Shown here: positions 45,146 through 52,811 of the stretch, piece after piece
Position numbering within the stretch: the stretch's first letter is position 1
How the letters are laid out: every line of letters begins with the position of its first letter
Origin: JAYXXU01 sp049301135
GTDB lineage: Bacteria; Pseudomonadota; Gammaproteobacteria; Pseudomonadales; Moraxellaceae
Direction of reading: 5' to 3'
Length of the DNA stretch: 53,064 nucleotides
NCBI GenBank assembly: GCA_049301135.1
Contig: JBAQKP010000065.1
Location: 1-53,064 of the forward strand
The notes under the pieces: model-generated
What the model saw: only the letters and a program-made list of their open reading frames with translations
Told to the model about the DNA's origin: nothing
The model's database searches: none
Made by a program: the position numbers and the translations under genes

Positions 45146-46180
45146 ATGAAACATTTTCGCTTTTCGATCATCTTTTCGGTGATCTGCCTTGCCCTCGGGG
45201 TGTGGTGGGGCTTCAACGGCGGTGGATTGGCAGGTGCGTTCTCTGCATTTTTGCTAGTCGGCATTCTGGCCGTGATGGAAGTGTCACTGTCGTTTGATAA
45301 TGCGGTGGTGAACGCCTCGGTGCTAAAGCACTGGGACGAGTTCTGGAAGATGCTGTTCTTGACCGTCGGGATTTTGGTTGCAGTGTTCGGCATGCGCTTG
45401 CTGTTCCCGTTGCTGATTGTCGGCGTGACGGCGGACATGAGCATGATGGAAGTCGCCAAACTCGCCCTCAATGACCCAGAGGCTTACTCGGCCAAATTGA
45501 TGGCGCATCATGCCGAAATTGCCGCATTTGGTGGCATGTTCTTGCTATTGGTGTTTTTAAACTTCCTATTCGATCCAGACAAAGACACGCACTGGTTTGT
45601 TTGGCTTGAAGAAAAGCTCGGTCGCCTCGGTAAAGTCGATGCAATTTCGGTGTTTATCGCGATGATTACCCTGCTGACCGGCGTAAATTTTGTCGCCGAA
45701 GCGCAGCAATCGGTGGTACTGCTAGCGGGTGTTTGGGGCATCTTGGTGTATGTCGGCGTTAGCGTCTTAAGCAATCTGCTGGCTGGCGATAATGACGATG
45801 GCGAGGTCGGAAAAGCAGTACAGCGCGGCGGCATTGCAGGCTTCTTATATCTCGAAGTGCTGGATGCCTCGTTTAGCTTTGACGGCGTGATTGGGGCGTT
45901 TGCGATCACTAGCGACGTGGTGATCATCATGCTGGGTCTGGCGATTGGTGCGATTTTTGTGCGGTCGATGACGATTTATCTGGTTGAAAAAGGCACCTTG
46001 GATGCCTATATCTACCTTGAACATGGTGCGCATTACGCGATTGGTGCACTGGCGTTTATCATGATTGCAGGCATGACTGGTGCACATGTGCCAGAAGTCA
46101 TTACTGGCCTGATCGGTGTGGCGTTTATTGTGTGGGCGGTGTTTGCGTCAATAAAACACAACAAACTAAACCCCGCATAA
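45146..46180 (+). CDS. TerC/DUF475 family integral membrane protein
   Basis: A 344-residue polytopic protein with about eight to nine hydrophobic segments. Two acidic repeat motifs, VSLSFDNAVVNASVLKHW near residue 50 and LDASFSFDGVIGAFAIT near residue 240, are typical of the TerC superfamily. The length and wording match the DUF475 branch that accompanies terD genes. The family has been linked to manganese or calcium handling and to anchoring Ter complexes. The start ATG at 45146 follows AGGGATG. It stands between terD and terE as in ter operons. Confidence 0.9.
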   Translation: MKHFRFSIIFSVICLALGVWWGFNGGGLAGAFSAFLLVGILAVMEVSLSFDNAVVNASVLKHWDEFWKMLFLTVGILVAVFGMRLLFPLLIVGVTADMSMMEVAKLALNDPEAYSAKLMAHHAEIAAFGGMFLLLVFLNFLFDPDKDTHWFVWLEEKLGRLGKVDAISVFIAMITLLTGVNFVAEAQQSVVLLAGVWGILVYVGVSVLSNLLAGDNDDGEVGKAVQRGGIAGFLYLEVLDASFSFDGVIGAFAITSDVVIIMLGLAIGAIFVRSMTIYLVEKGTLDAYIYLEHGAHYAIGALAFIMIAGMTGAHVPEVITGLIGVAFIVWAVFASIKHNKLNPA

Positions 46181-46306
46181 TCAGCGCTATTGGTTAAAGT
46201 AAGTGCGCGGCCGTGGCGCGATACCTGCCCTAATTTGGGGCAAGTATCGGGCAGACAGCCGACTGGTTTGACCTTCTATTAAGTGCATTTTCAAGGAGCA
46301 AGACTC

Positions 46307-46882
46307 ATGGCGATCAGCCTGACCAAAGGTGGTAACGTAAATCTGAGCAAAGAAGCCCCAAGCATGACCAAAATGACCATTGGTCTGGGTTGGAATCCAC
46401 GCGCGACCGACGGCCAAGCCTTCGACTTGGACGCGATTGCCTTCTTGCTGGGTGCAAATGATAAGGTTCGTACTGACACCGATTTCATCTTTTTTAACAA
46501 CAAAAAATCTGCCGACGGTGGCGTTGAGCATACCGGCGACAACCAAACCGGCGAAGGTGATGGTGATGACGAGCAACTGATTGTTGACCTGACCAAAGTC
46601 GGTGCAGACGTTAGCAAAATCGTGTTCTGTGTGACCATTTATCAAGGTCAAGAACGTGGCCAAAACTTCGGCCAAGTCAGCAACGCATTTATCCGTGTGG
46701 TCAATCAAGGCGACCAAAAAGAAGTGGCACGCTTTGATCTGTCCGAAGACAGCAGCACCGAAACCGCGATGGTGTTCGGCGAACTGTACAAGCACAACAG
46801 CGAGTGGAAATTCCGCGCGGTCGGTCAAGGCTTTAACGGTGGCTTAGGGCCATTGGCGGGTTCTTACGGCGTCAACGTGTAA
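46307..46882 (+). CDS. terE: TerE family protein (TerD paralogue)
   Basis: A 191-residue TerD-domain protein closest to TerE: MAISLTKGGNVNLSKEAPSM, FDLDAIAFLLG, GDNQTGEGDGDDEQLIVDLTKVGADVSKIVF and VFGELYKHNSEWKFRAVGQGF. The calcium-site acidic cluster is intact. GGAG precedes the ATG at 46307. It is followed by a hexanucleotide triplet repeat (GCGTTC three times, 46883-46900) and a terminator. Confidence 0.94.
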   Translation: MAISLTKGGNVNLSKEAPSMTKMTIGLGWNPRATDGQAFDLDAIAFLLGANDKVRTDTDFIFFNNKKSADGGVEHTGDNQTGEGDGDDEQLIVDLTKVGADVSKIVFCVTIYQGQERGQNFGQVSNAFIRVVNQGDQKEVARFDLSEDSSTETAMVFGELYKHNSEWKFRAVGQGFNGGLGPLAGSYGVNV

Positions 46883-46919
46883 GCGTTCGCGTTCGCGTTC
46901 GCCGTTTACCCTGTGTCTG

Positions 46920-46955
46920 GCCGATACTCAATCGCGTTTGGGTATCGGCTTTTTT
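46920..46955 (+). terminator. Intrinsic terminator after terE
   Basis: GCCGATAC (46920-46927) pairs with GTATCGGC (46942-46949), followed by a run of six T. It separates terE from the AIM24-like gene. Confidence 0.88.
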
Positions 46956-46980
46956 GTGAATGTTTGCTGAGGACTGTCTG

Positions 46981-47685
46981 ATGACCACATTTACCCTCGT
47001 CGGCACGACCGAACCGTTTTTGCATGTCGGTATGCAGCGTGGCGACAAGATTTTTTGTGAAAGTAACGCGATGGTGATGATGGAAGACACCTTGGAGTTA
47101 AAAGGCAAGCTGCAAGGTGGTCTCGGTCAAGCCTTGTTGCGGCGCTTTGCCAACGACGAATCACTGTTTCAACAACACATCGAAGCGGTACGCGGTGACG
47201 GTGACTGCCTACTCGCCCCGACACTCGACGGCGATTTACAGATTCTCGATGTCGGGCAGCGCCAATACACCTTGGCCGACGGTGCATTTGTGGCCGCCAC
47301 TGACAAGGTCGAACTGAAAGTCAAAATGAACAGCAGCATCGGCGGTGCGCTGTTCGGTGATAACGGTGGTTTTTTGGTGATGCACACTGCGGGCGTGGGT
47401 CAATTGGTCGTGTCCGGCGCGGGATCGTTGTTCGAACTGGAAGTCACCCCTGATAAACAAGTGATCGTCGATAACGGCCATGTGGTCTGTTGGGATACAC
47501 AGCTTGAATACGAACTCTCGACCAGCACCACGCAAGGCACTGGTTTTTTTGGCAATCTGATCAACAGCGCCACCAGCGGCGAAGGTATGGTACTGCGCTT
47601 TCGCGGCGCCGGTCGTATCGTGGTCTGCTCACGCAATCGCCAAAATACCGTGACTTGGCTACATTCCAAGCTCGGCGGCAGTTAA
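46981..47685 (+). CDS. AIM24 family protein (TIGR00266-like)
   Basis: A 234-residue beta-rich protein with Gly-rich strands such as KLQGGLGQALLRRFANDESLF and LEVTPDKQVIVDNGHVVCWD, then GEGMVLRFRGAGRIVVCSRN. These are the marks of the AIM24 family (mitochondrial biogenesis AIM24 and bacterial TIGR00266 proteins). No catalytic site is known. The ATG at 46981 has GAGGA upstream. It sits within the ter genes on the same strand, and such proteins occur in other ter neighbourhoods. Confidence 0.85.
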   Translation: MTTFTLVGTTEPFLHVGMQRGDKIFCESNAMVMMEDTLELKGKLQGGLGQALLRRFANDESLFQQHIEAVRGDGDCLLAPTLDGDLQILDVGQRQYTLADGAFVAATDKVELKVKMNSSIGGALFGDNGGFLVMHTAGVGQLVVSGAGSLFELEVTPDKQVIVDNGHVVCWDTQLEYELSTSTTQGTGFFGNLINSATSGEGMVLRFRGAGRIVVCSRNRQNTVTWLHSKLGGS

Positions 47686-47739
47686 TCCATCAGCCGCTTT
47701 TAACCCATTCACTTTGATGATTTTACAAGGAGCAACATC

Positions 47740-48321
47740 ATGGCTGTTAGTTTGGAAAAAGGTCAAAAAATCTCCCTCGACAAAACCGCAGGCAGCAGCC
47801 TGACCCAAATCAAAATGGGCTTGGGTTGGGATGTCGCCAAAAGCAAAGGCTTTTTCGGCTTCGGCGGCGGCTCAGAAGAAATTGATTTGGATGCCTCATG
47901 CTTGATGTTTGATGAGCAAAATCAGTCGGTCGATGCCATTTGGTTTGCACAACTGACCAGCAAGGACGGCAGCATTCGGCACTCCGGTGACAACCGGACT
48001 GGTGCAGGTGATGGCGATGACGAAACCATCACCGTCGATCTGACTCGTATTCCGGCCAACGTCAAAAGCCTGATGTTTACCGTGAATAGCTTTCGTGGTC
48101 AAAGCTTTGAAAAAGTGCAAAACGCCTATTGCCGCTTGATTAACGCGCAAAATAGCCAAGAAGTCGCCAAATTCAACTTGTCTTGCCAAGGCGCACACAC
48201 CGCGCTGATCGTGGCCAAGCTGTACCGTCATAACGGCGAGTGGAAAATGCACGCGATTGGTGAAACCGCCAAAGGCAGCACCTTCCATGACCTGATGCCA
48301 CAAATGACTGCGCAACTCTAA
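47740..48321 (+). CDS. terZ: TerZ family protein (TerD paralogue)
   Basis: A 193-residue protein, exactly the TerZ length. It differs from TerD/TerE by the Gly/Phe insert KSKGFFGFGGGSEE before IDLDASCLMFDE. It also has the TerZ-type block VDAIWFAQLTSKDGSIRHSG, then DNRTGAGDGDDE and TVNSFRGQSFEKVQNAYCRL. The acidic calcium cluster is intact. AAGGAG precedes the ATG. It ends before a strong terminator. Confidence 0.92.
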   Translation: MAVSLEKGQKISLDKTAGSSLTQIKMGLGWDVAKSKGFFGFGGGSEEIDLDASCLMFDEQNQSVDAIWFAQLTSKDGSIRHSGDNRTGAGDGDDETITVDLTRIPANVKSLMFTVNSFRGQSFEKVQNAYCRLINAQNSQEVAKFNLSCQGAHTALIVAKLYRHNGEWKMHAIGETAKGSTFHDLMPQMTAQL

Positions 48322-48352
48322 GTCTTCCATCGTTGAATCGTTATACAAGTCA

Positions 48353-48387
48353 ACGCATGCTGTGCTAGATTCAGCATGCGTTTTTTT
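48353..48387 (+). terminator. Intrinsic terminator after terZ
   Basis: ACGCATGCTG (48353-48362) pairs perfectly with CAGCATGCGT (48372-48381), followed by a run of T. It separates terZ from the ATP-grasp gene. Confidence 0.92.
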
Positions 48388-48462
48388 ATGCGCTTCTTCC
48401 TGTTTTTTTGACGCTTTTTTGATGTTTCTTGATCGCAACTTGATATTTAGGCAGTACAAATC

Positions 48463-49470
48463 ATGGCCGTTTGGCTCTTAGAAGGACAATCCAGTCAACG
48501 CGACTTACTCCAAGCCCTCCGCCCAGTGCTGCCCGCTGAGATGCCGCTGTATGCGTCACATCGCAAATTTCGCCCTGAGATTACCGACTGCGCCGACCAC
48601 GCATGGCGTGAACCCGCCGATGATGCCGAACGGGTGCAATGGGTGCTCGACACCGCACAACAACAGCAGATTAAGCTGGTCTGGGCAGGACGGCGCGGCC
48701 AAGTGTACGAGCCACATCGCGACGCATTTACAGCGGCAGGCATCGACCTGATCAGCGGTGCAACCAGTCTACAAGATCTGCTGGATCTGGACAGCAAGGC
48801 GATTTTTGCCGAACGCTGTGAGCAGGCAGGCATTCCAGTAGCCAGTGGTTGGGTGGTCGAGAATGGTGCGGAATTAGCCGACGTGGTCGCCGCGCAACGT
48901 GAGCAGCATGCGCTGTGTATTAAGCCGGTGCATGGGATTTTTGGTGAAGGGTTTTGGCGCTTGGTTGATGATTTATCGCCATTTCGCTGTTTTTTAACAC
49001 CGGATGATCGACGGGTAAATACCCAACTGTTGATCGACAGTTACAGCGCCCAAGCTGAACCGAAACCGATGTTGGTGATGCCGTATTTAGCTGGGACAGA
49101 ATATTCGGTCGATATGGTCTGTGAGGCCGGTCAAGTGATCGCTGCGGTCGCTCGTGACAAGCGTGACGACAAAAGCCAATGCCTGATGCTTGAACACGAG
49201 GTGATCGAACTGGCGCGGCGCGTAGTGGCGTTGTTTGGCTGTGATGGCATCGTCAACCTCCAAAGCAAAAGTGATGCGCACGGCCAGCAACACGTGTTAG
49301 AAATCAACGCCCGCCCCTCTGGTGGGATTGGTTATACCATGCACACGGGGCTAAATCTGGCGGCGATTTGTGTGTTGCGGCGTTTAGGCTTACCTGTGCC
49401 CGCCATGCAGACGCATAGCCCAGTGGTGGTAAGACCACTGACCACCAGTGTTTTAATCCGTAATGATTGA
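48463..49470 (+). CDS. ATP-grasp enzyme of the Ter locus
   Basis: A 335-residue ATP-grasp protein. A preATP-grasp N-terminal domain (to about 100) is followed by DSKAIFAERCEQAGIPVASGW, ALCIKPVHGIFGEGFWRLV (nucleotide Lys and Gly loop), VMPYLAGTEYSVDMV and the metal-binding end LEINARPSGGIGY. ATP-grasp ligases are a known part of Ter-linked biosynthetic modules (Aravind group analysis of Ter systems), where they are proposed to help make a nucleoside-like or peptide-like metabolite. The real substrate is unknown. It is followed 11 bases later by the TerD-protease gene, so the two are one transcription unit. Confidence 0.88.
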   Translation: MAVWLLEGQSSQRDLLQALRPVLPAEMPLYASHRKFRPEITDCADHAWREPADDAERVQWVLDTAQQQQIKLVWAGRRGQVYEPHRDAFTAAGIDLISGATSLQDLLDLDSKAIFAERCEQAGIPVASGWVVENGAELADVVAAQREQHALCIKPVHGIFGEGFWRLVDDLSPFRCFLTPDDRRVNTQLLIDSYSAQAEPKPMLVMPYLAGTEYSVDMVCEAGQVIAAVARDKRDDKSQCLMLEHEVIELARRVVALFGCDGIVNLQSKSDAHGQQHVLEINARPSGGIGYTMHTGLNLAAICVLRRLGLPVPAMQTHSPVVVRPLTTSVLIRND

Positions 49471-49481
49471 GGTGAATAGTC

Positions 49482-50678
49482 ATGGTTGATCTGGTATTGG
49501 GTGCGAATACTGCACTGTCCGGCCATGCGCCCCGCATTCAACTCACGTTGCAAGGACAGCAGCAGATCGGTGAACAACTTGGTTTGGTCTGGCTCGCCTT
49601 AGATGCGCAGCGCAAACCGACTGGCACGCCAGCCTACTTACAAAGTCCGACCGACTGGGCAAATGTTGAACCGATCACACAAGGCGCAGCGTGGCAACTG
49701 CAACTCAGCCAAGTCCCGCCGAATACACAACACCTGATGCTGGTGCTGTATAGCTATGCCAGCAAAACCACGCTGGGACAGGTCGAATGCAAGCTCGAAT
49801 GCAGCACCGATCAGATCCACTACATGCCACAACTGCGCAATAGCACCGACAGCGCGATGATTGTGCTGGAGGTGTATCAGCGCAATGGTCAATGGAAGCT
49901 ACGCGCACTGGCCGAAGGCTCACCGTATGGCTTGGCCGCTCTCGGTCGCCGCTTGGAATTGGCGCTGGATGAGAAACACCCGACCGCAGGTCAACCGAGC
50001 AGTCCAAGCACTGGCAGTCAGGGCTATGACGGCGCAGGTCGTGGCGGTTATGGCAATGACAACGACCGGCCAAATGACTGGACAGGCACAGCGTTTGCGA
50101 TCAGCCCACGTCATCTGCTGACTTGTGCGCATGTCGCCGATGAAGCCCGCCAAATCCAACTCAGCTCGCTACAAGGTCGCCGTACCGCGCAATGTATTGC
50201 GATGGATCGACCGAATGACGTGGCGGTATTGCTGATCAATGAACAAGATTTGCCGCATGTGTTGTCGGTCAAACAAGGCCGCGCCGGTGAACTCGGCGAG
50301 TCGGTCACCGCGTTGGGCTATCCGTTATCAGGATTAATCGGCAGTCATTTACAAGTCACACAGGGCTGTATTTCGAGTTTACGCGGCTATCAGGAGGATA
50401 TTGGTCGGTTGCAATTTACCGCGCCGATTCAGTCCGGTTCGAGTGGCAGTCCGTTGCTGGATCAACAAGGTCAAGTGTTGGGCATGGTCACTTCGTCGTT
50501 GGTAAATGCTCAAAATATGAATTTTGCGGTGAAGCATTATTTGCTGTGGGCGCTGCTGGATACGATTGGTTTTGACGTGCCTGCGGCATCGCAACGGGTC
50601 AGCCTTGCGTCACTCAGCCAGACCCAACTGGTCAAACAAGCCCAATCGGCAATTTGGCAAGTCAGTTGTCAGCGCTGA
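49482..50678 (+). CDS. TerD-like domain fused to a trypsin-like serine protease
   Basis: A 398-residue fusion. Residues 1-165 follow the TerD pattern (LVLGANTALSGHAPRIQLTLQ near the start, then a C-terminal AMIVLEVYQRNGQWKLRALAEGSPYGLAALGRR). This part lacks the GDGDDE calcium cluster. A Gly/Asp/Ser-rich linker (about 170-200) leads to a chymotrypsin/HtrA-like protease. His217 is in LTCAHVA, Asp246 in RPNDVAVL and Ser321 in GSSGSPLLDQQGQVLGMV. The triad is complete. No signal peptide is present, so the protease is cytoplasmic. It is directly coupled to the ATP-grasp gene; GAGGTG lies before the ATG. Confidence 0.88.
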   Translation: MVDLVLGANTALSGHAPRIQLTLQGQQQIGEQLGLVWLALDAQRKPTGTPAYLQSPTDWANVEPITQGAAWQLQLSQVPPNTQHLMLVLYSYASKTTLGQVECKLECSTDQIHYMPQLRNSTDSAMIVLEVYQRNGQWKLRALAEGSPYGLAALGRRLELALDEKHPTAGQPSSPSTGSQGYDGAGRGGYGNDNDRPNDWTGTAFAISPRHLLTCAHVADEARQIQLSSLQGRRTAQCIAMDRPNDVAVLLINEQDLPHVLSVKQGRAGELGESVTALGYPLSGLIGSHLQVTQGCISSLRGYQEDIGRLQFTAPIQSGSSGSPLLDQQGQVLGMVTSSLVNAQNMNFAVKHYLLWALLDTIGFDVPAASQRVSLASLSQTQLVKQAQSAIWQVSCQR

Positions 50679-50701
50679 TTTTTTGTAAAACTAGCGGAAT
50701 T

Positions 50702-50723
50702 ATTAGCTAAAAACTAATATAAT
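50702..50723 (+). promoter_or_regulatory. Toxin-antitoxin promoter and likely operator
   Basis: TATAAT (50718-50723) is a perfect -10 box. The inverted repeat ATTAG (50702-50706) and CTAAT (50714-50718) overlaps it, as expected for autoregulation by the antitoxin. I see no good -35 box. Transcription would start near 50730. Confidence 0.55.
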
Positions 50724-50752
50724 ACTCCCGTATGGTTTTTTGGTACAACCAC

Positions 50753-51007
50753 ATGAATTCAGTTGAGTATAAGCTCAAGGCACTGAAGCAACTCCGAAAA
50801 ATCCATCCTGATCATGGTAAGCAGATTCGTGGCAAGATTGACGAGTTGGTTCATATGCCTGATTGTCTTAACGTGAAAGCGCTAACCAATCATCAGTACC
50901 AGTATCGCTTACGCGTGGGAAACTATCGAGTGTTTTTTGACTTTGATGGTGTGATTCAAGTGGTGAGTATTGAAGAGGTGAAAAAACGTGATGAACGCAC
51001 ATACTGA
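50753..51007 (+). CDS. RelE/ParE family toxin
   Basis: An 84-residue basic protein of the RelE/HigB-like family: VEYKLKALKQLRKIHPDHGKQI, then NVKALTNHQYQYRLRVGNYRVFFDFDG. The RLRVGNYRVFF block is the standard RelE-fold strand. Such toxins cleave mRNA on the ribosome. The start is uncertain. The ATG at 50753 lacks a clear ribosome binding site, and the ATG at 50732 would be almost at the 5' end of the mRNA (leaderless). The toxin precedes and overlaps the antitoxin by 17 bases, an order seen in HigBA-type pairs. Confidence 0.85.
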   Translation: MNSVEYKLKALKQLRKIHPDHGKQIRGKIDELVHMPDCLNVKALTNHQYQYRLRVGNYRVFFDFDGVIQVVSIEEVKKRDERTY

Positions 51008-51326
51008 ACCCACGATTATTCGAGATGCTGGTGGACACCCTGCGTTTGTGGTGTTGCCGATTGCCGAATATCAAGCCTTAAAGAAGCAAGCCCACATCGA
51101 GCCGACCGTCCCCGCTTCGGTGGTCAATGCAGTGTTCGACCACGACTGGACACCGATTCGGGCATGGCGTGAACATCTCAAACTCAGCCAAGTCGAGGTT
51201 GCAGCACGCTTGGGCATTACTCAATCGGCGTATGCACAGCAAGAATCAAGCAGCACGCTACGCAAGTCTAGCAAGCTGAAGATCGCCGCTGCGTTGGGGA
51301 TTCGGTTTGAGCAGTTGGATTTCTAG
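50991..51326 (+). CDS. Antitoxin with Phd/YefM-like N-terminus and XRE helix-turn-helix
   Basis: A 111-residue protein. The N-terminus (PTIIRDAGGHPAFVVLPIAEYQALK) resembles Phd/YefM antitoxins. The C-terminal half (about residues 45-105) is a lambda-repressor-like helix-turn-helix: REHLKLSQVEVAARLGITQSAYAQQE. The combination of two antitoxin types in one chain is the notable feature. It should neutralise the upstream RelE-like toxin and bind the palindrome at 50702-50718. GAGGTG lies 10 bases before the ATG. Confidence 0.82.
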   Translation: MNAHTEPTIIRDAGGHPAFVVLPIAEYQALKKQAHIEPTVPASVVNAVFDHDWTPIRAWREHLKLSQVEVAARLGITQSAYAQQESSSTLRKSSKLKIAAALGIRFEQLDF

Positions 51327-51384
51327 GGCTGAATTGACAGCCGCGTGGCAAAAGACAGTCGCTTTAAGTCGCGTTCGGCATTTT

Positions 51385-51448
51385 TGGCGGCGGGTGCTGA
51401 GGTGTTGTTACAGCGCGTGTAAGCACGCAAAACCGCCATCAACACCTC
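51385..51448. repeat. Interleaved inverted repeats after the antitoxin gene
   Basis: Three pairs of arms occur: TGGCGG (51385-51390) with CCGCCA (51433-51438), GAGGTGTTG (51399-51407) with CAACACCTC (51440-51448), and GCGTG (51415-51419) with CACGC (51424-51428). The first two pairs interleave, which gives a pseudoknot-like layout around an inner hairpin. It lies between the antitoxin and the nuclease gene. No function is known. Confidence 0.55.
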
Positions 51449-51464
51449 GCCTCACTCGCATCTT

Positions 51465-52628
51465 TTAATACTCAGGCACGGATTCCTCGCCTGATTTTTT
51501 CCTAAAATTTTCATCATCTTGGCAATAACGCAGACAGTCACTGACAATACTCATCAGCCGAATCAAATGCTCTGGTTTATCCAAGTAGACCTGATCACCC
51601 ATTGCAAAACTGAGCCCTGCTCGTCTGACCTCAATGCGACGCACGTTAGTCATTGGCACCGCAAACTGCACCGTTGGGCTTTTTTTGTCACCGTAATAAC
51701 GCAGCAGCCAGCGATTACTTTTATTCTGGTACAAAATCGAGTAATAGCTTTCGGTGTCTTTGGCGTAGATTTCCTGCTCAGGCAACAACTCTTGAATGAT
51801 CTCTAACAAGCGCATTTCGGTTTTGGTGGTGATAATCTTTGGGTTGTTCGGGTCAACGATGCTATCCGGCTGCACAATCGGTTCAGCTTTGACGGTTTGA
51901 ATCGTGGTAATGGTATTTGCGCCAGACAGCTTTTGCACAATGATTTCACTCATCGCATGCTCAACCGCAGTTTTCACCAACGGGGTGATGCTGTCCAAAA
52001 ATTTCACCGTCAACTGCCGTTGTACATTGGCATGCCCAGCCACATAACGCACAAAATCATGATCGACATTGGAGAGGCTGTTGCTGATCACGGTCTTAAA
52101 ATTTTGGATGTACTGACTTTCTTCCGCAAAACTGCGCAGCTTGGCAGCTTGAAAGTTATCGTGCATAAACTGATGTAGTTGATCATAATTTTGGCAACGA
52201 TCTGCCATAAAATCAATCACTAAAAACGGATGCTCATCCATCACGTTGGCATTGATCAGATCGGTAAAAAACCGCCATTCTTTACCATTGGTAATCGCGG
52301 CAATCGTCACGCCGATGGTGCTGTTAAAATAACGAGCAAGCTGTGGCGCATGGTTGACTAGCTTTTCTTTGTAGGCTTTGGCTTCCACAAACATCACCGG
52401 CTGACCATTGCAATACAGTGCATAATCGACCCGCTCCGATGCCTTTACCCCACGCATATCCGCACAATATTCAGCCAACACTTTGGTCGGATCGTATGGA
52501 TTGAAGCCAAGAATTTCCAGCAATGGCAAAATCAACGCTTGTTTGGTGGTTTCCTCAGAGTTGCAGTGCGTGCCAACGCGTTTAACATGCTCAATGTGAG
52601 CTTTAATTCGATTAATCAACTGATCCAT
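51465..52628 (-). CDS. Solitary HsdR-N-like restriction endonuclease domain protein
   Basis: A 387-residue protein. The N-terminal half resembles the type I restriction enzyme R subunit N-terminus: a helical LINRIKAHIEHVKRVGTHCNSEETTKQALILPLLEILGF, then SERVDYALYCNGQPVMFVEAKAYKE. This gives the D...ExK catalytic motif near residues 67-83. The C-terminal half (from about 255) is a separate domain with TKTEMRLLEIIQELLPEQE and WLLRYYGDKKSPTVQFAVP. There is no helicase domain and no specificity or methylase gene beside it. Such stand-alone proteins are common and their role is unclear. Confidence 0.82.
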   Translation of the reverse strand: MDQLINRIKAHIEHVKRVGTHCNSEETTKQALILPLLEILGFNPYDPTKVLAEYCADMRGVKASERVDYALYCNGQPVMFVEAKAYKEKLVNHAPQLARYFNSTIGVTIAAITNGKEWRFFTDLINANVMDEHPFLVIDFMADRCQNYDQLHQFMHDNFQAAKLRSFAEESQYIQNFKTVISNSLSNVDHDFVRYVAGHANVQRQLTVKFLDSITPLVKTAVEHAMSEIIVQKLSGANTITTIQTVKAEPIVQPDSIVDPNNPKIITTKTEMRLLEIIQELLPEQEIYAKDTESYYSILYQNKSNRWLLRYYGDKKSPTVQFAVPMTNVRRIEVRRAGLSFAMGDQVYLDKPEHLIRLMSIVSDCLRYCQDDENFRKKSGEESVPEY

Positions 52629-52811
52629 CTTTTTGCGTCCATGTGCTGATGGTATGAAAACCTATACTGCCATAGTTTTGCTGGCTATCGACAGCCTTTA
52701 CAGTAAAGCCACTGATGATTTTTTCTCACACACCACATCGATAAACCGCGTAAAATCAGCACGATTTGCTGCCGCCAATATTGGTTTTGCTGTACTGAAT
52801 TGAGTCACTTG

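Noticed and set aside
51385..51448. Integron attC site
   Set aside because: The arms are not bounded by the expected GTTRRRY and RYYYAAC core motifs in the right order, and no integrase or cassette array is present.
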